Below are positions 53,453 through 61,854 of a stretch of 64,000 bases of DNA, piece by piece. Origin of the DNA: CAVZXS01 sp963779325 (GTDB lineage Bacteria; Bacteroidota; Bacteroidia; Chitinophagales; Chitinophagaceae); NCBI GenBank assembly GCA_963779325.1, contig CAVZXS010000011.1, forward strand, positions 558,001 to 622,000. The letters run 5' to 3'. The position numbers and the translations under genes were made by a program. The notes under the pieces are model-generated. The model was not told the origin of the DNA. It saw nothing but the letters and a program-made list of their open reading frames with translations, and did no database searches. Positions within the stretch are counted from its first letter, which is position 1. Every line of letters starts with the position of its first letter.

Positions 53453-56400
53453 TTAAAAAACAATATTTATGTTAATGCCGTATCTTTTTACGGTAGGCGA
53501 CTGAATGCTGCTCGAATTTTGACTTCCGGCATACTGATCCAGGTCTACGTCTTTATTCTTTTTATCAATAAAGTAAAACAGGTTTCTTCCTACAAATGAA
53601 ACAGTAGCGGATTTCATAAATGACTTACCGAGGACTGCAGTCGGAAGTGTATACCCCAATGTAATTTCTCTGAGCTTTGAAAAAGTTTTGCTCATCAGGT
53701 TGCCTTCCGCAGTAGAATTATACCGGCTTATATAGTCTTGAGCAAATGTTTTTATATCATTGGGTGCAAAAACAAGGTCTTTGTAATTGGTAATAACCCC
53801 GGTAACAGGATGATATACCGGCACACCCGCTATAATTTTCACACCTTCTCCTACATAAGTTTTGTTTCCCAGGTAATCCTGGTAACGTGCTTCGCCTAAA
53901 GCGCCTTGTACCGTTTCTATATGACGTCCGCCGCGAAACGTTTGCCGGCGAATATAATTCTCCATTTCGCCTCCCACTCGTCCGTCAACGAGCACAGTTA
54001 GGTTGAAATTTTTGTAACGGAATTTATTGGTAAGTCCCCATACCCAATCAGGATTTGAATAGCCGAATATTTGATTTTTAGGATAACGTAACGGACGGCC
54101 GCCGTCATCGTTAATAATCTGTCCTTCAGGCGTACGTACAAAGGCCTGGCCCTGGTACATATCTAATCGATCGCCTTTCTTAACAAAAATATCGCCCACA
54201 AGAATTGAATCGGTCGGCAACTCTGCGTAAGTCTGTTTATAAGTAGACCAGTTCAACAACAAGTCATAAGAAAAATTCTTTTTCTTAACCGGGTTGGCGT
54301 TTATCGAAACTTCAAATCCTTTTGTAGCATATTTAGCAGCATTAATAAATAAAGCGGTATAACCCGTAGTTTGAGAAATGGGGTTTCTGAAAATCTGCGG
54401 ACCGTCAATGTAACTGAAATAAACCGCATCTATTCCAATTCTGTTTTTCAAAAATCGTATATCAATACCTGCTTCATAGTTACTGCGTGCCGCCGTTTTT
54501 ATATCATCATACAAATTATCCGTGTAATAGGCCGCACTGGTATTATTATAATCCAAACGGGTATTATAAATCTTGCTTACTAAATTGTATGTAGGACCGT
54601 CGTACGATGTAGTATAAGCCGCGCCATAACCGATGGGATACGATGACGGCCCGATATAAGCAGAAGTTCCTCCGTCCCTTACATTGGCGTAAGAACCTTT
54701 TACTTTAAGAAACGAAATCAGTTCAGGTAATTTTATATAGTCTGATAAAACAGAGCTTGCCGAAACAGAAGGGTATGTACTTGGCTCCGAACCGGGAATG
54801 GCAGATGACTTATCAGTACGCACGGTAGCACTTACATTAATATATTTTTTATAAGAAAGATCTAACGAACCGTACACACTTGTAACCAACATTTCCGAAG
54901 AGAAATTGGAAGCAATCACGGGGTTTCTTGAATTGGCAAAAGTGTAAACACCCGGCACGTTTAAATAGTTTGTTGTTACAAAACTTGAATTGAAACGCAT
55001 ACTGCGGATATTGCCGCCCGCAATTGCTGCAATGCTGAGATCATTGAAGAAAGTTTTATTGTACTTCACCAACAGCTCTGTGTTATTTTCAAAAAGTTTT
55101 CTTGCATCTTCACGATAGTCGCCCCGGGCTTCTTCACGGCCGTACGTTGTTGCGGAGTAAGGAAATTTTTCTATTCTCAGCAAATCATACGTGGTAGCAG
55201 ATGCTCTGCCTACTACTTCAAGATTTTTATTAATCTTATAACTTAATGTAGTATATCCGTAAAAATCATTTTTATAGTGTCCGCGCAACCATTCTTTGGT
55301 AAGAAACCACGGATTATTATAACGCTGGTATTCTGCATATATCTGTTGTACACCTTCCTTACCGGGTTGCCAGTAATTGCGCAGCTGATCAATATCCCAA
55401 TCAGCCCCTCCCCATATAATAATATTATATATCATACTATTGGGGCCGTATTGTATGTCAGGTGTATTCGGAGTAAACTGACGATTATAATTTACGTTCG
55501 CTTCAAACTTCAGTTTATCAGAAAAATTATGTGCCAATGAAGTATTAAAATTTACACCGTTCAATTGCGTATTCGGCACAATTCCTTTTTGGTAAGTATG
55601 CGTAAATGAAAACCGCAAATCAGATTTTTGAGAGCTGGCAGATACCGCAATGTTGTTGGTAGTTAGCAACCCTGTTTGAATAAATCTTTTCAGGTTATCT
55701 TTTCCACGTGCTACCCATGGCGTGCCTTTGCGTATACCTGTTACCGGATCTACGGGGCTATCATACTGAGGAATTAACTGGCCTTCAAACTTAGGGCCCC
55801 ATATATCATAGTCGCCGTCATTTAATCCGCCGCCGCGACCATCTACAAAAGCGTAGCGACCGTGGTCACCGGGACCATATTCATCCTGCACTTTCGGAAT
55901 GGCATTAAAGCCTCTTTCGAACATCGTACTCGAGTTAAATTCTACAGAATAACCTCTTTTATCTTTGGTTCCTTTTTTAGTATTGATAATAATTGCGCCA
56001 TTGATAGCACGGTTACCGTATAATGCAGCAGCAGTTGGCCCTTTTAATACAGTATAGCTTTCAATATCATCGGGGCTGATGTTCCATGTATCAGAATTAA
56101 TAGGCACACCGTCCACTACAAAAAAGTTAATACTGTTACCGCGTAATAAAATTTGAGGTCTTCCCAATATTTCAGAAGAGGCGCCTACAGAAAGGCCCGC
56201 TACTTTTCCGACCAAGCCATTTATTGCGTTCGGTTCACGAGCTTTTACCAAATCCGACCCTTTTACTTCCTGAACTGAATAACCGAGACGCTTTGTTTCT
56301 TTTTTTATACCTAAAGCCGTCACCACTACTTCATTCATCATTTTTTCATCTTGCTCCAATTGTACTGTTATTACTTTTGTACCACCCACTACAACTTCTT

Positions 56401-56653
56401 CCTGCTTAATGCCCGCGCCGCTAAATACCAACACATCTCCTTCATTGGCCATAATAGAAAAAAGACCCTCCGCATTGGTAGCGGTGGCTGTTTTGCTGTT
56501 CTTTACCATTACCGTTGCAGACGAAACAGGTGATTGGTCATTTTTTGAAAGTACTTTACCCGAGATTAAACTTTGCGCAACGCCTGCAAAGGAAAAAAAC
56601 AACAGGACAAAAACAACAGTTGCTTTGCGGCAAAGTGTAAAAAGCTTTTCCAT
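53453..56653 (-). CDS. SusC/RagA-family TonB-dependent receptor (1066 aa)
   Basis: The start is the ATG at 56651-56653 (MEKLFTLCRKATVVFVLLFF), with a TTG two codons upstream excluded. A signal peptide ending GVAQ precedes a CarbopepD_reg_2 domain (ISGKVLSKNDQSPVSSATVM) and a TonB-box-like region (EVVVTALGIKKETKRLGYSV), the signature SusC stretch. The plug domain has FFVVDGVPI and TVLKGPTAAALYG, and a 22-strand barrel follows. It imports ligand across the outer membrane with the SusD-like lid. No glycoside hydrolase, sulfatase or ECF sigma/anti-sigma pair is near, so this is not a standard polysaccharide locus. Confidence 0.95.
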   Translation of the reverse strand: MEKLFTLCRKATVVFVLLFFSFAGVAQSLISGKVLSKNDQSPVSSATVMVKNSKTATATNAEGLFSIMANEGDVLVFSGAGIKQEEVVVGGTKVITVQLEQDEKMMNEVVVTALGIKKETKRLGYSVQEVKGSDLVKAREPNAINGLVGKVAGLSVGASSEILGRPQILLRGNSINFFVVDGVPINSDTWNISPDDIESYTVLKGPTAAALYGNRAINGAIIINTKKGTKDKRGYSVEFNSSTMFERGFNAIPKVQDEYGPGDHGRYAFVDGRGGGLNDGDYDIWGPKFEGQLIPQYDSPVDPVTGIRKGTPWVARGKDNLKRFIQTGLLTTNNIAVSASSQKSDLRFSFTHTYQKGIVPNTQLNGVNFNTSLAHNFSDKLKFEANVNYNRQFTPNTPDIQYGPNSMIYNIIIWGGADWDIDQLRNYWQPGKEGVQQIYAEYQRYNNPWFLTKEWLRGHYKNDFYGYTTLSYKINKNLEVVGRASATTYDLLRIEKFPYSATTYGREEARGDYREDARKLFENNTELLVKYNKTFFNDLSIAAIAGGNIRSMRFNSSFVTTNYLNVPGVYTFANSRNPVIASNFSSEMLVTSVYGSLDLSYKKYINVSATVRTDKSSAIPGSEPSTYPSVSASSVLSDYIKLPELISFLKVKGSYANVRDGGTSAYIGPSSYPIGYGAAYTTSYDGPTYNLVSKIYNTRLDYNNTSAAYYTDNLYDDIKTAARSNYEAGIDIRFLKNRIGIDAVYFSYIDGPQIFRNPISQTTGYTALFINAAKYATKGFEVSINANPVKKKNFSYDLLLNWSTYKQTYAELPTDSILVGDIFVKKGDRLDMYQGQAFVRTPEGQIINDDGGRPLRYPKNQIFGYSNPDWVWGLTNKFRYKNFNLTVLVDGRVGGEMENYIRRQTFRGGRHIETVQGALGEARYQDYLGNKTYVGEGVKIIAGVPVYHPVTGVITNYKDLVFAPNDIKTFAQDYISRYNSTAEGNLMSKTFSKLREITLGYTLPTAVLGKSFMKSATVSFVGRNLFYFIDKKNKDVDLDQYAGSQNSSSIQSPTVKRYGININIVF

Positions 56654-56896
56654 AATCAAATTAGTTTAGTTAGAAATGAGACACGAAGTTGAAACAACGA
56701 CATGAACGGTACATTACGGGTATGTTACCAAACTCTCATCTAAATGTGAAGGCTAATGTTACAATGCACAACTAACGCACAAGCCAATGTGCGCAACTGC
56801 CGTTAACAAACAGGTAACCCGCCGGTAATCTTTTATTAACCTGCAGTTCATAGTAAGGCAACAAACCCGGTTAACCTTTGCAAAACCTCTGTATTC

Positions 56897-57748
56897 TTGG
56901 TTAAACGAAAAATTAAAGCAGCAGTTATATCCGATGTTCACCTTGGTACATTCGGTTGCAGGGCTACTGAGTTATCTAATTATCTTTCTTCCATCGAACC
57001 GGAAATATTAATTCTCAACGGCGACATCGTAGACATTTGGCAATTCAGCAAACGCTACTGGCCCAAATCGCACATGCAAATTATAAAGCAAATCACCGAA
57101 ATGATTGCTAACGGTGTTACCGTGTATTATGTAACCGGCAATCATGACGAGATGCTGCGAAAGTTTACCGGTTTCGGAATAAGTAATTTCAGTATTGTAA
57201 ATAAAATAATGCTTACGCTTGACGGGAAAAAATGCTGGGTATTTCACGGCGATGTATTTGATGTAACCATGAAGCACAGCAAATGGCTGGCAAAGCTGGG
57301 TGCCATAGGATATGATACATTGATCTATATTAATTCCTTTGTGAATTTTATATCGCAAAAAGCCGGGAGAGGAAAAATTTCTCTGTCTAAAAAAATAAAG
57401 AACTCTGTAAAAACAGCCGTAGCTTTTATAAATAATTTTGAACAAACCGCCGCGGATATCGCCATTGAAAAAGGATACGACTATGTCATCTGCGGTCATA
57501 TTCATCAACCGGCCAATCGAGTTATTTCTACCGCCAAAGGCTCCGTTACCTATCTCAACTCAGGCGATTGGATTGAAAACCTGACAGCATTGGAATATGC
57601 TGATGGCGAATGGACAGTCTATCATTACAACGAAAATGATGTATCAGAAGAAATTGCATCTAAAAATACAAACGGCAGCACCGCTTACTTAAAAAACGCT
57701 CAGCTGTTTAAAACATTGGTAAAAGAGTTTGAATTACTATCCGACTAA
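56897..57748 (+). CDS. LpxH-like calcineurin-type metallophosphoesterase (283 aa)
   Basis: All metal-binding motifs of the family are present: D-x-H (SDVHLG, residues 13-18), GDxxD (LNGDIVDIW), GNHDE (VTGNHDEML), the late His in WVFHGDVFD and GHIHQP near 195. The protein resembles the UDP-2,3-diacylglucosamine diphosphatase-like group of Bacteroidota (lipid A pathway), though 'LpxH2-like' proteins of this size include non-lipid phosphatases. No ATG lies upstream in frame before a stop; the TTG at 56897 (LVKRKIKAAV) is the probable start. It lies 11 bases before a glycosyltransferase gene, with which it likely forms an operon of envelope-lipid function. Confidence 0.87.
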   Translation: MVKRKIKAAVISDVHLGTFGCRATELSNYLSSIEPEILILNGDIVDIWQFSKRYWPKSHMQIIKQITEMIANGVTVYYVTGNHDEMLRKFTGFGISNFSIVNKIMLTLDGKKCWVFHGDVFDVTMKHSKWLAKLGAIGYDTLIYINSFVNFISQKAGRGKISLSKKIKNSVKTAVAFINNFEQTAADIAIEKGYDYVICGHIHQPANRVISTAKGSVTYLNSGDWIENLTALEYADGEWTVYHYNENDVSEEIASKNTNGSTAYLKNAQLFKTLVKEFELLSD

Positions 57749-57759
57749 ATTTAAAAACT

Positions 57760-58839
57760 ATGAAAGTATTATATGCTATACAAGCTACGGGGAACGGCCA
57801 CATAAGCAGGGCAAGAGATATCATTCCCGTGCTTCAACAAAAATGTGAACTTGACATTTTAATAAGCGGTACACAAGCTGATGTGGTATTGCCGTATGAA
57901 ATAAAATACAGGTACAAAGGAATGAGTTTGCTGTATAATAAAAAGGGCAGCCTCGATTTTACAAAAACGGTACGGCAAATAAGCCTGAAACATTTTTTAA
58001 AAGAAGTAAAAGAAGTGCCCGTAGAGGACTATGACCTGGTAATAAACGATTTTGAACCGGTAACTGCATGGGCATGCAAAAAGAAAAAAATTCCCTGCAT
58101 TTCATTGAGTCACCAGGCAGCGGTGATAAATAAATTTTCGCCAAAGCCCGCTATAAAAAATATATTAGGTACATTGGTTTTAAAACATTTTGCTCCATGT
58201 GCTGAAAGTATCGGTTTTCATTTTCAGCCCTATGATAAAAATATCTTCACACCGGTTATAAGAAGCGAAATCAGAAATAGTGTACCGCTTACCAAAGATT
58301 ATTATACTGTTTACCTGCCCAGCTACAGCCATGAAGTACTGCTGCGCAAACTAAGCAAACTTAAAAAAGTACAATGGCATATTTTTAGTAAAGAGATAAA
58401 AGAAGAATTACAGATCGAAAATTTTTATACGCGATCCATTAAAAATGAAACATTTATTGAAAGCTTGGTTAACTGTAAAGGCGTATTATGCGGCGCGGGT
58501 TTTGAATTACCCGCCGAAGCATTGTTTTTACAAAAGAAACTGATTGTAATTCCATTGAGCGGGCAATACGAGCAACAGTGCAATGCTGCCGCATTACAAA
58601 AAATGGGAGTGCCTGTAATCGATAAATTAAATACCCGCAACTTTGCTAAGCTAAATAATTGGTTAGCATCCAAACATAAAAATATCCACGTAGAATATCC
58701 TGATAGTACCGAAACTATCATCAATCTGCTGTTTGAAAAATACACAGCTAACAGCATCAATAATACACCGGGCTTTAAAGAAAGTACACATTGCGATTCA
58801 AACAGCCTTGAAGACTCACTTCTTGTACCAACTGCTTAA
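57760..58839 (+). CDS. Glycosyltransferase, GT1/MurG-like fold (359 aa)
   Basis: The N-terminus MKVLYAIQATGNGHISRARD carries the G-x-GH motif of GT-B enzymes (MGDG synthase/MurG relatives; PF13528-like). The middle has NDFEPVTAWACKKKKIPCIS and SHQA. The C-terminal nucleotide-sugar half has GVLCGAGFELPAEALFLQKK and VIPLSGQYEQQCNAAALQKM, the acidic/Gln signature for donor binding. The enzyme probably transfers a sugar to a lipid or cell-wall precursor at the inner membrane. It is co-directional with and 11 bases from the metallophosphoesterase, suggesting a shared glycolipid pathway. Confidence 0.87.
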   Translation: MKVLYAIQATGNGHISRARDIIPVLQQKCELDILISGTQADVVLPYEIKYRYKGMSLLYNKKGSLDFTKTVRQISLKHFLKEVKEVPVEDYDLVINDFEPVTAWACKKKKIPCISLSHQAAVINKFSPKPAIKNILGTLVLKHFAPCAESIGFHFQPYDKNIFTPVIRSEIRNSVPLTKDYYTVYLPSYSHEVLLRKLSKLKKVQWHIFSKEIKEELQIENFYTRSIKNETFIESLVNCKGVLCGAGFELPAEALFLQKKLIVIPLSGQYEQQCNAAALQKMGVPVIDKLNTRNFAKLNNWLASKHKNIHVEYPDSTETIINLLFEKYTANSINNTPGFKESTHCDSNSLEDSLLVPTA

Positions 58840-59042
58840 AGACTCTCTTCTGTTTGGCTTCCGTATACAAAAGCCCCATTTGAATCAGCTACCGCAAATG
58901 CGACAAGTGATTACAGGTTTTCATAATCTGCTCCGTTTCTTATATTGCTATCCGAAGCTTATACCAATAAAATTCCAATCTCAAAAAATTTAATATTACT
59001 TTATTGTTAAGTTTTTGTAAGTTTACAGTGCAAGAAAGTCCC

Positions 59043-60254
59043 TTGAAAATAAAAACTTTCATATTATCCCTTTGTCTTTCCGCAGGCCTTTTACCTCCAG
59101 CTTCCTTTTCTCAAAGTAAAGCGGAGCCTGTTCGTTTTGATTTTTATGGTGAAATGATTGAATTGCCTTTTGATAAATGTGCCTTCATTGATTACAATGA
59201 ACCTCTTTCAGATCAATCCATACAATCTTTTTATAAAAATATATCAGCAGCAAACTACAGCCCGGTTATTAAAGTGCTTCTTGCCGTTAAAGACAAATTG
59301 AAATTAGATGACTGGCTTTATTACCAGCTTATAAGAAAAACAGCCCAACAGGTAAGCCCCAAAGCCGAAAACTATCATCGTTATACTTTGTACAAATGGT
59401 TTTTGCTGACGCAGTCCGGTTACGATGCTACAATAAAAACCAACGGAGAAAAATTACTTTTTTATGTACAAAGTGATGAGAGCATTTACAATATACCCGC
59501 TTACCCGAAGAACGGCAAACAATATGTGTGTTTGAACTATCATGATTACGGAGCCAATATTGATTTTACAAAAGAAAATTTTAAAGAGATAAATCTGCCG
59601 GTTACGGATGTACAAAAAGTGTTTTCTTATAAAATAACCGGTTTACCGGCTTTTCATCCCGCTGATTACAGCGAGAAGGATTTACAATTTAACTATCGCG
59701 AAAATGACTATCACTTTAAAGTCAAACTGAATCCGCAGATAAAAACTATTTTCGCCAACTACCCCGTAGTTGATTATGAATCCTACTTCAATATTCCACT
59801 GAGTGAACCGACTTACAGCTCTTTAATTCCTTTGCTGAAAAAAAATCTGAAAGGAATGAATACTAAAAACGGGGTGGATTACCTGATGCACTTTACGCGG
59901 TATGCTTTTCTATTCGAGCCCGATGCTGCCGTGTTCGGCAATGAAAAACGGTTATCGCCCGAGCAAACACTCTTATATGAGCAAAGCGATTGCGAAGACA
60001 GGGCTGCATTATTTTTTTATTTAGTAAAAGAAATTTATAACCTGCCTGTCATTGTATTGGCCTTTCCCGAGCATGTAACTATTGCTATAAAATTTGATAA
60101 GCCTGTTGGCACACCTATTATTTATAACGGCCACAGGTACTCTGTATGTGAACCAACGCCCCAAAAAGAAGACCTTGCCGTGGGTCAATTACCGCGCAAG
60201 TTTGCAAAAAGCGCCTATGAAGTGGTGTATGTTTATAGCCCCGTAAATAAATAG
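59043..60254 (+). CDS. Secreted transglutaminase-like protein (403 aa)
   Basis: The start chosen is TTG at 59043, since it gives MKIKTFILSLCLSAGLLPPA and a signal peptide ending SFSQ. An in-frame TTG at 59004 and a GTG 5 codons before the chosen start are less suitable and no ATG is available. Residues 30-290 are beta-rich and unassigned. A transglutaminase-like core follows with Cys317 (QSDCEDRAALFF), His344 (FPEHVTIAI) and an acidic residue in SVCEPTPQ, in the family order Cys-His-Asp/Glu. Bacteroidota proteins of this kind act in the periplasm as proteases or remain uncharacterised. It is not clearly linked to its neighbours. Confidence 0.8.
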   Translation: MKIKTFILSLCLSAGLLPPASFSQSKAEPVRFDFYGEMIELPFDKCAFIDYNEPLSDQSIQSFYKNISAANYSPVIKVLLAVKDKLKLDDWLYYQLIRKTAQQVSPKAENYHRYTLYKWFLLTQSGYDATIKTNGEKLLFYVQSDESIYNIPAYPKNGKQYVCLNYHDYGANIDFTKENFKEINLPVTDVQKVFSYKITGLPAFHPADYSEKDLQFNYRENDYHFKVKLNPQIKTIFANYPVVDYESYFNIPLSEPTYSSLIPLLKKNLKGMNTKNGVDYLMHFTRYAFLFEPDAAVFGNEKRLSPEQTLLYEQSDCEDRAALFFYLVKEIYNLPVIVLAFPEHVTIAIKFDKPVGTPIIYNGHRYSVCEPTPQKEDLAVGQLPRKFAKSAYEVVYVYSPVNK

Positions 60255-60408
60255 CGAAATGATTGTTTTAAAAACAACTAACCTTATTTTCTTTTCGCTT
60301 CTTTCTTTAAAATAATATTATTAAATAAAAACAACACATCCATCTTTGTACCGAAATATAACAGGGATATACAAGGCTGCTTTTACGGACAGCAATAATA
60401 CATTACAT

Positions 60409-60442
60409 AAAAAAGCCGCCCTGAAAATTCAGGACGGCTTTG
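60409..60442 (-). terminator. Terminator of the 60461-61828 gene
   Basis: AAAGCCGCCCTGA (60412-60424) pairs with TCAGGACGGCTTT (60429-60441) with one mismatch, followed by a T-run on the minus strand, about 20 bases past the stop. Confidence 0.85.
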
Positions 60443-60460
60443 AAATTATTATATAAAAAA

Positions 60461-61828
60461 TTAATAAACATTAGTCTGCGGCGTAAAGCTTGTCCAACCT
60501 GTCATCCAGTTAGTAGTACCGAAAGCGCCAACATAAGTTGTAGTGCTAAACCCTGTAAGGCCGGTAAAACTTGCACCGGCTAATGCAGGGCTGCCGGCTT
60601 GCGGCAAAAAGTTTGGAGCAGCTAAAGCAAAAGGATCAGTTAACTTAATATCAGCTGCATTTGTGTAGGTAATACAACCTTCTGCTTCGGCTTTAGCTTT
60701 AACAGCAGCAGCTGTTGCCAGTGTTGCACTGCTCACTTTGTATGGTTCTACAATACCATGTACAAGGTTATTTTTAAATAATGAACGACCATCTAAATAA
60801 GCAGCAGCAGTTGAATCACTTTCAAATTGAAAACCTGCTTTTTGATAACCCATTAAAATTGAATTAACCAAAACAAAATGAGTTGAACGTCTGAAACGTG
60901 TGTTGAAATTATGATTGCCCAAAACACCTGCGGCGTTATTAGGTCCGCAAAATGTAAAATTACTTAGCTGGGGACGTGTACGCGGCGTAGCTACAGTACC
61001 TGAACCGTCATTATCACACTCGATACCGTTACCTGCATCACCGCCATCAACAAATGCCGGGTCGCGAAGAGAAACTCCAAACTGGATACGACCGACATAA
61101 CCGAAATCAAAATCAAAATCATCATCGGCTGTAGCAAATGCTATCAAATTTTTTGCATTCACTGTACCGCCAAAAAATTCATACGCATCATCATTACCAT
61201 AAGATACCTGTACATTCTCAATTATTGTTCCGCTGCCTACACCACCCATCGTAAGACCGTTGATCTCTGAATTAGGATCGGCTGCGATACCGGCAAACTC
61301 AATACGAACATAACGAAGGGTGCCGCTGTTATCATTCGCCAGGCTTCCGCCATACACTGCGTTAATACCGCCCTCTAATAACGGAGGTGTAGAACGATTT
61401 GTTGGTGCATTACCCGCAATGGCAATTCCGCCCCAATCGCCGGCTTTACGCCGGCCCGCAGGCTTACCTGAAGTAAATACGATAGGATCTGTAGCAGTTC
61501 CATCCGCTATTAATCTTGAGTTTTGCTCAATAATTAATGCACCTTTACTATTCGTATCTCCAACAATAACACTACCTGCTGCAAAGGTTAAACGGGCACG
61601 ATTATTTACATATACATAACCTTTCAAGATATATTTCCCTTTGGGCAGTTCAACATTTTCGTTGATGTTTCCCGTTAAAATTTTTGAATTGATAATCCGT
61701 TCCTGCAGCGTGCCGCCCGTGGGGTTTGTGTTGCCCGTATTGGTAACGGAATCATCAAGATTCACTTTAATACATGAAGTAAGACCGATGAGTACAAAAG
61801 CGCTTGCTGTTAAAAAAAATTGTTTCAT
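60461..61828 (-). CDS. Beta-helix-like lipoprotein, partner of the TonB receptor (455 aa)
   Basis: Lipoprotein signal with lipobox IGLTSC (Cys19), a Thr/Asn-rich linker, then a repetitive beta sequence with stacked turns (GKYILKGYVYVNNRARLTFA, SKGALIIEQNSRLIADGTAT, GDWGGIAIAGNAPTN, ENVQVSYGNDDAYEFFGG) that suggests a right-handed beta-helix. An Asp/Phe-rich stretch (TADDDFDFDFGYVG) follows near 235. It lies 26 bases downstream of a TonB-dependent receptor and should be surface-exposed with it. The pair is known in Bacteroidota, but I cannot name the ligand. Confidence 0.82.
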   Translation of the reverse strand: MKQFFLTASAFVLIGLTSCIKVNLDDSVTNTGNTNPTGGTLQERIINSKILTGNINENVELPKGKYILKGYVYVNNRARLTFAAGSVIVGDTNSKGALIIEQNSRLIADGTATDPIVFTSGKPAGRRKAGDWGGIAIAGNAPTNRSTPPLLEGGINAVYGGSLANDNSGTLRYVRIEFAGIAADPNSEINGLTMGGVGSGTIIENVQVSYGNDDAYEFFGGTVNAKNLIAFATADDDFDFDFGYVGRIQFGVSLRDPAFVDGGDAGNGIECDNDGSGTVATPRTRPQLSNFTFCGPNNAAGVLGNHNFNTRFRRSTHFVLVNSILMGYQKAGFQFESDSTAAAYLDGRSLFKNNLVHGIVEPYKVSSATLATAAAVKAKAEAEGCITYTNAADIKLTDPFALAAPNFLPQAGSPALAGASFTGLTGFSTTTYVGAFGTTNWMTGWTSFTPQTNVY

Positions 61829-61854
61829 ATTTTGTCTTTTATGTTTTTTTATTT

